From positions 1 to 8,655 of the forward strand of contig JAZNGF010000057.1 in assembly GCA_045576295.1 (NCBI GenBank): DNA of 8,655 bases, read 5' to 3'. Position 1 is the first letter of the stretch, and every line of letters begins with the position of its first letter. This DNA comes from CAVALG01 sp045576295 (lineage in GTDB: Bacteria > Bacillota > Clostridia > Oscillospirales > Acutalibacteraceae). Positions 1-5,359 of this stretch are shown piece after piece. The notes below the pieces were generated by a model. The model was given only the letters and a program-made list of their open reading frames with translations, was not told the DNA's origin and did no database searches. A program made the translations under genes and the position numbers.

Positions 1-1
1 T

Positions 2-106
2 GATGAATTAAAACGTTACATAGATTACTACAACAACGAAAGAATTTCCTTAAAACTAAAAGGAATGAGTCCGGTACAATACCGAACTCATTCACAAGCA
101 ATTTAA
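2..106 (+). CDS. IS3-family transposase (OrfB), C-terminal fragment cut by window edge
   Basis: Only the last 34 codons are present, ending at a TAA at 104-106. The translated tail contains YIDYYNNERISLKLKGMSP followed by VQYRTHSQ. This is the typical C-terminus of the DDE integrase-core transposase of IS3-family elements (IS150-like group), where a YNN.R....L.GMSP.QYR pattern follows the catalytic glutamate. The DDE residues themselves lie outside the window. A terminal-repeat-like sequence follows 10 bases after the stop, as expected for the right end of such an element. The fragment reads toward the convergent apgM gene. The family is clear from the tail; whether the full copy is intact cannot be judged. 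Confidence 0.88.
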   Translation, partial: DELKRYIDYYNNERISLKLKGMSPVQYRTHSQAI

Positions 107-116
107 TATTTAATTC

Positions 117-141
117 TGTCTAAACTTTGGGGTTCACTTCA
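117..141 (+). repeat. Probable right terminal inverted repeat of the IS3-family element
   Basis: A 25-base segment immediately follows the transposase stop. It has the TGTCTAAAC...GGGGTTCA composition of IS3-group right ends and terminates in CA. Its inverted partner lies outside the window, so the exact boundary (141, or a base or two either side) is inferred from the family consensus. Confidence 0.65.
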
Positions 142-169
142 AAAAGCTTCTACACGGTTTTATGTTTAA

Positions 170-1378
170 TTATTTATTAAGTAATCTGTTCATAATTGAT
201 GGGCCGAATTCAATATATACGCCCGAATTTTTAGCTGTTTCTTCATTAATATTGTCAACACCGTTCTTTGGTGCTTGAGAATCATAAATTAAATAAGGAA
301 CAGGCTCTGCTGAATGGGTTTTAATTGCAAGGGGTGTTGGGTGGTCGGGCATTAATAAAACGCGGTGCTCGCCGTATTTTTTTAGTTCTTCAAGAATCGG
401 TTTTAATACAAGGTTGTCGATAAGTTCTATTGCCCGAACTTTATTATGTATTTCACCACGGTGGCCGCATTCATCTGGTGCTTCAACATGCATATACACC
501 AAATCGCAACCATCTTTATAAAGCTGCTTTGCAGCTTCTACTTTGCCATCAAAGTTTGTGTCGATATACCCTGTTGCACCACCAACCTCTGCAACGTCCA
601 TTCCGGTGCCTTTTCCGATGCCCTTAAGCAGGTCAACGGCTGAAACAACGCCGCATCTAACGCCGAACTTATCTTTAAAATTCTCAAGTTGTGGGCAGGT
701 GCCCTCGCCCCAAAGCCAAATGCTGTTAGCAGGGCGCTTACCTTCACTTACCCTTTTAAGGTTTACGGGGTGATTTTTTAAGAGCTCATATGAACGCTTC
801 ATCATATCAATTAAGTGTTTTGCATTTTCAGAGCTACTTAAATATTTGCCAACAACCTTGCCGCTAATGTCATGGGGCGGTGTCATAGTGCCAAGTTCAA
901 CTGTTCCGTTATTAACAATAAGGCAGTGGCGGTATGCAACGCCCGGATAAAATTTATAAATATCACTGCCGAAGGCTTCTTGAACGCTCGCAATTATCTC
1001 GGCAGCCTCTGCGGTGGAAATATCTCCACCGCAATAATCAACCATAGTTTTATCTTCGTAATTCTCTTCGTCAGACAGTGTTACAAGATTACAGCGAAGC
1101 GCAACATCAGTATCAAGCATATTAATGCCAATACTTAATGCTTCAAGCGGTGAACGGCCTGTGTAACATTCACTTGCATCATACCCCATAACAGCAAGGT
1201 TTGCAACGTCGCTTCCGGGGCTTAAACCATCGGCCACTGTTTTAACAAGTCCAACCTCGGCAGTTTTAGCTAAAAAATCAAAAGTTGGCTTGTTAGCCAC
1301 CATCATTGGTGTTTTTCCACCAAGCTCAGGAACAGGTGTGTCAGCCATACCATCGCACAACATAACTAAATATTTCAT
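170..1378 (-). CDS. apgM: Cofactor-independent phosphoglycerate mutase, archaeal type (ApgM), or homoserine-kinase analogue
   Basis: The 402-aa protein belongs to the alkaline-phosphatase superfamily, ApgM branch (COG3635). Metal-binding and catalytic signatures are present in order: CDG (Asp9), GSDVAN with the presumed catalytic Ser56, HVEAPDECGHRG (Asp302, His306), MPDHPTP (Asp345, His346) and KTHSAEPVP (His355). Length is normal for the family and nothing essential looks missing. ApgM interconverts 3- and 2-phosphoglycerate. Some bacterial members have instead been assigned a homoserine kinase role in threonine synthesis, and the sequence here does not separate the two. It is the last gene of the dacF-HAD-apgM operon, 14 bases after the HAD gene. 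The ATG at 1378 is preceded by TTTGGAGTG at good spacing. No terminator is visible between its stop and the IS end at 141. Confidence 0.9.
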   Translation of the reverse strand: MKYLVMLCDGMADTPVPELGGKTPMMVANKPTFDFLAKTAEVGLVKTVADGLSPGSDVANLAVMGYDASECYTGRSPLEALSIGINMLDTDVALRCNLVTLSDEENYEDKTMVDYCGGDISTAEAAEIIASVQEAFGSDIYKFYPGVAYRHCLIVNNGTVELGTMTPPHDISGKVVGKYLSSSENAKHLIDMMKRSYELLKNHPVNLKRVSEGKRPANSIWLWGEGTCPQLENFKDKFGVRCGVVSAVDLLKGIGKGTGMDVAEVGGATGYIDTNFDGKVEAAKQLYKDGCDLVYMHVEAPDECGHRGEIHNKVRAIELIDNLVLKPILEELKKYGEHRVLLMPDHPTPLAIKTHSAEPVPYLIYDSQAPKNGVDNINEETAKNSGVYIEFGPSIMNRLLNK

Positions 1379-1392
1379 AATTACACTCCAAA

Positions 1393-2172
1393 CTATAACA
1401 AATTATTCTCTATCCATACCGCAACTCCATCGTCAAAAACCGATCCTATAACCTCATCGGCGGCGGCTTTAAGTTCATCGGTTGCGTTACCCATTGCAAT
1501 TTTTTTATAAGCTGCGCCAAACATCTCTAAATCATTGCTACTGTCGCCAAATGCAATGGTATCTTCAAATTTAATACCGGTGTGTTTAATAATCGCCTCA
1601 ACACCTTTAGCTTTGCTGCAGCCGATTTTAGCATATTCAGAATACCAGCTTTGTTTAACACCGAAAATGTCAAGCGAAACAATCTTTTCATGCAGTTCGT
1701 CTTCAATTACGTTTAAAACTGAAATTTTTTCAAATGGGTCATTATCATAAAGTTCCAGCACTTCATCAACACTTGTGTAAAACTTTTGATCTTCTTTGCA
1801 TCCCCATTCATCTCGGTAAGCGATCTGCCCAACGGGGCCGAAGAAATATCTGTCTTTGCTTCCGCCTGCAACACCGCCGTAGTTATGCTCTAACAGCAGT
1901 TCAACTGCCGCTTTAACATCTTTTCGGGCAATAGTTTCAAGCATTATGAGCTTACCACCGTATTCAACGTGAGAGCCAAGACCTGCGCACATCCCGTCGA
2001 ACCCAATATCGAATATAACCGGCAACATATTACCATAAGCTCTGCCAGTGCAAAGAACTATTTTGTTTCCAGCAGACTGCGCAGACTTCAACGCACTAAT
2101 TACCCTTTTAGTTACCCTGCCACCTTCAGACAGGGTGCCATCATAATCAAAAAACAGTAACTTACCGCCCAT
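1393..2172 (-). CDS. HAD-superfamily phosphatase, Cof subfamily (IIB)
   Basis: The 259-aa cytosolic protein carries all four HAD motifs: DYDGT (Asp9 nucleophile, Asp11 acid/base), LCTGR (Thr42), a lysine in CSKAKG (Lys187 or Lys189) and FGDSSNDLEMF (Asp210, Asp214). The stretch between motifs II and III (about residues 80-180) is the type-IIB cap that sets substrate choice. Cof-type enzymes dephosphorylate sugar phosphates, FMN, pyridoxal phosphate and similar small molecules; the actual substrate is unknown here. The ATG at 2172 lies 3 bases past the dacF stop. Its ribosome binding site (AGGGTAGG) sits in the last codons of dacF, so translation is probably coupled. The peptidoglycan and phosphomutase neighbours do not identify the substrate. 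Confidence 0.92.
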   Translation of the reverse strand: MGGKLLFFDYDGTLSEGGRVTKRVISALKSAQSAGNKIVLCTGRAYGNMLPVIFDIGFDGMCAGLGSHVEYGGKLIMLETIARKDVKAAVELLLEHNYGGVAGGSKDRYFFGPVGQIAYRDEWGCKEDQKFYTSVDEVLELYDNDPFEKISVLNVIEDELHEKIVSLDIFGVKQSWYSEYAKIGCSKAKGVEAIIKHTGIKFEDTIAFGDSSNDLEMFGAAYKKIAMGNATDELKAAADEVIGSVFDDGVAVWIENNLL

Positions 2173-2175
2173 TAA

Positions 2176-3528
2176 TTACCTACCCTTTCTGTTAATGGAT
2201 GTATCATCTTTTTTTCTTTTTATCTTATTCCTGTTAATCTTTTTTCGGTTTAACCACCAACACGAGATAAAAAACGCAATAATTAGTAAAATTATTATAA
2301 TAATTACTACCTTCATAACACGTGATGTTATAATATTTTTAATTATTCTTAAAATATATAAAAACGCATTGCGCTTTACTGTAGAGGTTGCAGCAACATC
2401 TACACTACCTAAAGTTTTACCGGCATACAAAACGTCAACCTTTCCTAAAACCTCACCTTTTTTGATGGTTGCATCATATGATTGTTGATTTAACTTTAGT
2501 TTATATTCAACGGTTGATAGATCGGCATTTTTAGGTAATATTGTTGATAATTCATCACACGCAGCAACAGTTACAAAATCGGTGCTGAACGAAAGTTTAA
2601 CATCGGCCTCTCCAACAATTTCTCCTTTAGTTAAAACGGTTTTATAGTTGAAATCATTAAATGCCCATTCAAACAGGCTTTTAGAATCTTCAAATTCATG
2701 CCTAACGTATTGATTTTTCTCGTTTCTAACGGTTGATTTCATTAAAACACAAATATAAGAAAGACCATCTTTTTCAGCAACACCGACAAAGCATCTGCCA
2801 GCCTCATCAGTGTAACCGGTTTTTAGTCCTTTAGCATGTTTATAATAGTAATAAGGCACTGAAGGATCAATTAAAAAATTAGTTGTTGCTAAAAACCTTT
2901 CTGTGCCAAGATTTGAAGCTGGTAGTTTATATCTTGCTGTTGATACAACTTCGGCAAAAACACTGTTTTTCATTGCATATTTTGCAATTGTTAAAACATC
3001 CCTTACAGATGTGTAATGGTTTTCATCGTGGAGTCCATGGGGGTTAACGAAATTAGTTGAAGTCATACCAAGCTCGGCTGCCTTTTCGTTCATAAGCGCA
3101 ATAAAGGCAGACTCGCTTCCGCTAACGTGCTCAGCCACGGCAATAGCGCCATCATTAGCCGACGACATCATTAATAAATACAGCATATTTTTTGCTGTTA
3201 ACTGTTCACCCGGTTTGAGCCCGCCAACCGACGACCCAGTGCCTAAAAGCGAAGTAACCGCGTTGTCTGATACGGTTATAATCTCATTTTCTAAATCATT
3301 TACGTTTTCAATAAATAGAATAGCAGTCATTATTTTGGTAAGTGATGCAGGGTAACGCTTTGCATCAATATCCTTTTCATAAAGAACCTCACCAGTATCG
3401 AGCGAGGCTAAAACTGCACTTTCTGCCCTAATATCAAAAGAAGTAGGTGTGAAGGCTAAAGTATTAACCGAAAAACATGAAATTAAAACAAAAATAATTA
3501 AAATTGATAAAAATATTTTTTTAACCAT
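2176..3528 (-). CDS. dacF: D-alanyl-D-alanine carboxypeptidase, DacF/PBP5 type (peptidase S11)
   Basis: This 450-aa exported penicillin-binding protein removes the terminal D-Ala from peptidoglycan stem peptides. The three S11 active-site motifs are intact: SLTK (Ser62 nucleophile, Lys65), SAN (Ser123-Asn125) and KTG (Lys236-Gly238). The catalytic domain covers about residues 27-270 and a PBP5 C-terminal beta domain about 295-382. The N-terminus is a signal sequence (KK, then hydrophobic residues 5-20). A hydrophobic helix at about 402-425 followed by a very basic 25-residue tail (NRKKINRNKIKRKK...) suggests a C-terminal membrane anchor with the tail inside the cell. This differs from the amphipathic helix typical of E. 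coli PBP5. The ATG at 3528 has GGTGAT upstream. It is the first gene of the operon with the HAD gene and apgM. The dacF symbol rests on family resemblance; dacA/dacB-type naming is possible. Confidence 0.93.
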   Translation of the reverse strand: MVKKIFLSILIIFVLISCFSVNTLAFTPTSFDIRAESAVLASLDTGEVLYEKDIDAKRYPASLTKIMTAILFIENVNDLENEIITVSDNAVTSLLGTGSSVGGLKPGEQLTAKNMLYLLMMSSANDGAIAVAEHVSGSESAFIALMNEKAAELGMTSTNFVNPHGLHDENHYTSVRDVLTIAKYAMKNSVFAEVVSTARYKLPASNLGTERFLATTNFLIDPSVPYYYYKHAKGLKTGYTDEAGRCFVGVAEKDGLSYICVLMKSTVRNEKNQYVRHEFEDSKSLFEWAFNDFNYKTVLTKGEIVGEADVKLSFSTDFVTVAACDELSTILPKNADLSTVEYKLKLNQQSYDATIKKGEVLGKVDVLYAGKTLGSVDVAATSTVKRNAFLYILRIIKNIITSRVMKVVIIIIILLIIAFFISCWWLNRKKINRNKIKRKKDDTSINRKGR

Positions 3529-3563
3529 AGAAAAATCACCAACGATGTAGTATTATATGAATA

Positions 3564-3572
3564 ATTATAACA
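3564..3572 (-). promoter_or_regulatory. Extended -10 promoter element for the dacF-HAD-apgM operon
   Basis: On the minus strand the spacer contains TGTTATAAT, a perfect -10 hexamer with the TG extension, 36 bases upstream of the dacF start codon. At 17-base spacing the -35 position reads only TTTTAA, so the TG extension would have to compensate. The 98-base spacer is shared with the divergent metallophosphoesterase gene, for which I see no convincing promoter of its own. Confidence 0.5.
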
Positions 3573-3626
3573 AATAACTCATTAAATTAAAAGTGTTAAC
3601 AACAAAAAATTACTGAGAGGTACAAA

Positions 3627-4319
3627 ATGATTTACGTTACTGGGGATATGCACGGCAGCGAGGAAAGGCTTTATGACCGTGAGTGGAGAAAATTAAAATC
3701 AAACGATGTGTTAATAGTTTGCGGAGATTTTGGTTATTTATGGGGTGGCGGTAAGCTTGAACAAAGCTATATAAAATACCTGTCAACCCGAAAATTCACT
3801 GTTTGCTTTATCGATGGCACACACGAAAATTTCGACACAATTGAAAAAGGCAAGCTTACAATGTGGAAAGGTGGCAAGGTTCACCGTATTAAAGGAAATC
3901 TATTACATCTAATGCGCGGCCAAATTTTCACAATTGATAACACAACAATTTTTACATTTGGCGGCGGCGAAAGCGACGACCGCGACACAAGAAACGAGCA
4001 CGGAAAATGGTGGCGCCAAGAACTGCCCACAAGCGAAGAGTTTGCCGAAGGTGCAACCGCACTTGATGAAGTTGGACTTAAGGTTGATTATATTTTAACC
4101 CACGAACCACCATCACTTGTTAAAAGCTCAATGAACCTTAGAAACGGAAACCCGGATAATGTTAACAAACTAAACGGCTATTTACAAGAGATTGATAACA
4201 CTTGCAATTACGAACACTGGTACTTCGGTTCAATGCATGAAGACCGTTTAGTTACCCCAAAGCACACATGCCTGTTTAAAAAGATAATCCCCTTAGGTTT
4301 TACAGGGCAAATCAAATAA
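3627..4319 (+). CDS. Calcineurin-like metallophosphoesterase with altered metal-2 ligands
   Basis: The 230-aa cytosolic protein has the metallophosphoesterase motif series: GDMHG (Asp7, His9), CGDFG (Asp34), DGTHENFD (His66), LTHEPP (His159) and a terminal FGSMHED (His204). It resembles a compact Firmicutes family often found in clostridial and phage genomes, including the conserved LMRGQIFTID and FTFGGGESDDR stretches. Two expected ligand positions differ: GNHE reads GTHE (Thr65) and GHxH reads GSMH (Ser202). By analogy to Mre11 and lambda phosphatase, the first metal site is complete, while the second keeps only Asp34 and His159. Substrate unknown. The ATG at 3627 follows GAGAGG at good spacing. 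It diverges from dacF and ends directly against the gph-like stop codon. Confidence 0.88.
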   Translation: MIYVTGDMHGSEERLYDREWRKLKSNDVLIVCGDFGYLWGGGKLEQSYIKYLSTRKFTVCFIDGTHENFDTIEKGKLTMWKGGKVHRIKGNLLHLMRGQIFTIDNTTIFTFGGGESDDRDTRNEHGKWWRQELPTSEEFAEGATALDEVGLKVDYILTHEPPSLVKSSMNLRNGNPDNVNKLNGYLQEIDNTCNYEHWYFGSMHEDRLVTPKHTCLFKKIIPLGFTGQIK

Positions 4320-4970
4320 CTAACCCTTTATAATATCTAATAGTTCATGCGGCGCTTCGATAATATATCGGGCGCCGTTTTGTTCTAACTCTTCCCTGCC
4401 TCTAAATCCCCAAAGAACACCAACTGGCACAGCACCACAGTTGCAGGCGGTTTGCATATCAACGCACGAATCACCCACAAACAAACATTCATCGGGTGTA
4501 ACACCTAAAAGGCTCATTGCGTGATTTGCGGTTGCCGGGTCGGGCTTTGCAGGGAAAGTGCTTGTGTTCCCCACTATTGCATCGAATTTGATTTTATACA
4601 ACTTATCAAGTATTGAAATTGCCGAAGGCTCGTGCTTATTTGTAACAACAGCAATTTTAATTCCCGTTTTTTGAAGCTCATTAATTAATTCCTCGACGCC
4701 GTCATAGCTGCAGGTTTTATCAACATTATGAACATTGTAGTATTCAAAAAAGAACTCAAGCGCTTTATCTATTTTATCATCTGTGCGTTCATTTTCGGGC
4801 AAAGAGCGTTCAACTAATTTGCGCATACCGTTGCCCACCATCAATTTATATTCTTCACTGTTATGAAGCTGAAAGCCCATTTTTGCGAGAGCAAAATTGC
4901 AGGCATCGCCTAAATCATCAATAGTGTTAATAAGGGTTCCGTCAAGGTCGAATAATACTGCTTTTATCAT
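4320..4970 (-). CDS. gph: HAD-superfamily phosphatase, phosphoglycolate phosphatase (Gph/PpaX) type
   Basis: Read from the ATG at 4970, the protein has 216 aa. All HAD motifs are present: FDLDGT (Asp8, Asp10), VVTN (Thr110), Lys142 in KPDP, and GDSCVDM (Asp167, Asp171). The helical cap at about residues 15-85 is class IA, as in Gph, PpaX and beta-phosphoglucomutase-like enzymes. Likely substrates are phosphoglycolate from DNA repair, pyrophosphate or a sugar phosphate; the sequence does not decide, so the symbol is provisional. An upstream in-frame TTG at 4985 would add five residues (MDVIY) but has no ribosome binding site. The ATG at 4970 has only a weak GGACG upstream. It is convergent with the metallophosphoesterase gene (no spacer) and divergent from rpmB (102 bases). 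Confidence 0.88.
   Translation of the reverse strand: MIKAVLFDLDGTLINTIDDLGDACNFALAKMGFQLHNSEEYKLMVGNGMRKLVERSLPENERTDDKIDKALEFFFEYYNVHNVDKTCSYDGVEELINELQKTGIKIAVVTNKHEPSAISILDKLYKIKFDAIVGNTSTFPAKPDPATANHAMSLLGVTPDECLFVGDSCVDMQTACNCGAVPVGVLWGFRGREELEQNGARYIIEAPHELLDIIKG
4350..4386 (+). terminator. Possible intrinsic terminator of the metallophosphoesterase gene, inside gph
   Basis: On the plus strand, CGGCGC (4350-4355) pairs with GCGCCG (4372-4377). After a small TT/G interruption, CGAT (4358-4361) pairs with ATCG (4367-4370) around an AATAT loop. A T-rich tail, GTTTTGTTCT, follows at 4377-4386. It lies 31 bases beyond the stop of the plus-strand gene and entirely in the 3' coding part of gph. 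The minus-strand side has no T tract, so it would act on plus-strand transcription only. The tail is interrupted by G and C, so efficiency is uncertain. Confidence 0.5.
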
Positions 4971-5007
4971 ATAAATCACGTCCAATAAAAATTTATTAAA
5001 AAAACTG

Positions 5008-5036
5008 TTGCATTCTAAAAATATTTCTGTTATAAT
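5008..5036 (+). promoter_or_regulatory. Sigma-A-type promoter of rpmB
   Basis: TTGCAT at 5008-5013 and TATAAT at 5031-5036 are separated by exactly 17 bases. The -10 box is preceded by TGT, forming an extended TGnTATAAT. This is the best promoter in the window, as expected for a ribosomal protein gene. Transcription would start near 5043 and give a leader of about 30 bases. No Zur-like palindrome was recognised. Confidence 0.85.
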
Positions 5037-5057
5037 AGCCCTGTTATGTAAATATTA

Positions 5058-5064
5058 AAGGAGG
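5058..5064 (+). promoter_or_regulatory. Strong ribosome binding site that fixes the rpmB start
   Basis: AAGGAGG ends 8 bases before the ATG at 5073. An in-frame GTG at 5064 overlaps this site and so cannot be the start. The L28 family N-terminus MAKCDICGK also matches initiation at 5073. Confidence 0.85.
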
Positions 5065-5072
5065 TGCAGACC

Positions 5073-5261
5073 ATGGCAAAATGCGATATCTGCGGAAAAG
5101 AATTATCTTTCGGAATAAAGGTTTCTCACTCACACAGGCGTTCTAACAGAACTTGGAAACCTAACGTTAAGCGCGTAAAGGCAATCGTTAACGGTTCGCC
5201 GCGCAGAATTAACGCCTGCACCCGTTGCTTGCGTTCAGGTAAAGTTACCCGCGCTGTATAA
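5073..5261 (+). CDS. rpmB: Large-subunit ribosomal protein bL28
   Basis: The 62-aa basic protein begins MAKCDICGK and contains SHSHRRSNRTWKPN and the C-terminal CTRCLRSGKV, the conserved L28 pattern. It binds 23S rRNA in the 50S subunit. Four cysteines (Cys4, Cys7, Cys49, Cys52) form the two CxxC pairs of a zinc ribbon, making this the zinc-binding (C+) form. Length is normal for Firmicutes. The gene is monocistronic, with its own strong promoter, ribosome binding site and terminator, between the divergent gph-like gene and the convergent argS operon. Confidence 0.97.
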   Translation: MAKCDICGKELSFGIKVSHSHRRSNRTWKPNVKRVKAIVNGSPRRINACTRCLRSGKVTRAV

Positions 5262-5276
5262 TATCGTTTATTCCAT

Positions 5277-5309
5277 TTAAGCAGGTTTTCTAACCTGCTT
5301 AATTTTTTT
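5277..5309 (+). terminator. Intrinsic terminator of rpmB
   Basis: TTAAGCAGGTT (5277-5287) and AACCTGCTTAA (5292-5302) form a perfect 11-bp stem with a TTCT loop, followed by a run of seven T at 5303-5309. It begins 15 bases after the rpmB stop. The minus-strand side lacks a T tract, so the terminator serves rpmB rather than argS. Confidence 0.92.
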
Positions 5310-5319
5310 GCGTGTTTTT

Positions 5320-5358
5320 GGCTGCACTCAAACAAATGAGCGCAGCCATTGTTTTTTG
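5320..5358 (+). terminator. Second hairpin with T-rich tail, possible backup terminator
   Basis: GGCTGC (5320-5325) pairs with GCAGCC (5342-5347). CTCA/TGAG extends the stem past an A/C mismatch, with loop AACAAA. The downstream plus-strand sequence ATTGTTTTTTG is T-rich. On the minus strand, the direction argS needs, the hairpin is followed by AAAAACACG instead. It therefore looks like a tandem plus-strand terminator after rpmB, or a 3'-end stabilising structure for the argS transcript. Confidence 0.45.
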
Positions 5359-5359
5359 T

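Larger units (their letters stand above)
1..141 (+). mobile_element. Right end of an IS3-family insertion sequence
   Basis: This stretch combines the transposase C-terminus (2-106) with a terminal-repeat-like sequence at 117-141. The repeat starts TGTCTAAACTTTGGGG and finishes TTCA. Read inward from the outer end, it begins TGAAGTGAACCCC, matching the general form of IS3/IS150-group ends (TGA.....CCCC....GTTTAGACA). The left end and any target-site duplication are outside the window. The element ends 28 bases from the stop codon of apgM, so it has inserted just downstream of that operon and may have displaced its native terminator. Confidence 0.8.

Noticed and set aside
872..1138. Open plus-strand frame of 88 codons antisense to apgM
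   Set aside because: No family resemblance and no ribosome binding site, and it lies wholly inside a clear gene. Regarded as a shadow.
2195..2488. Open plus-strand frame of 97 codons antisense to the 3' end of dacF, hydrophobic N-terminus
   Set aside because: It is the mirror of the dacF membrane helix and basic tail. It has no convincing ribosome binding site, and the minus-strand gene is fully supported by motifs.
4971..4985. Upstream TTG start for the gph-like gene
   Set aside because: No ribosome binding site before it. HAD proteins of this class begin just before the FDLDGT motif, as the ATG at 4970 gives.
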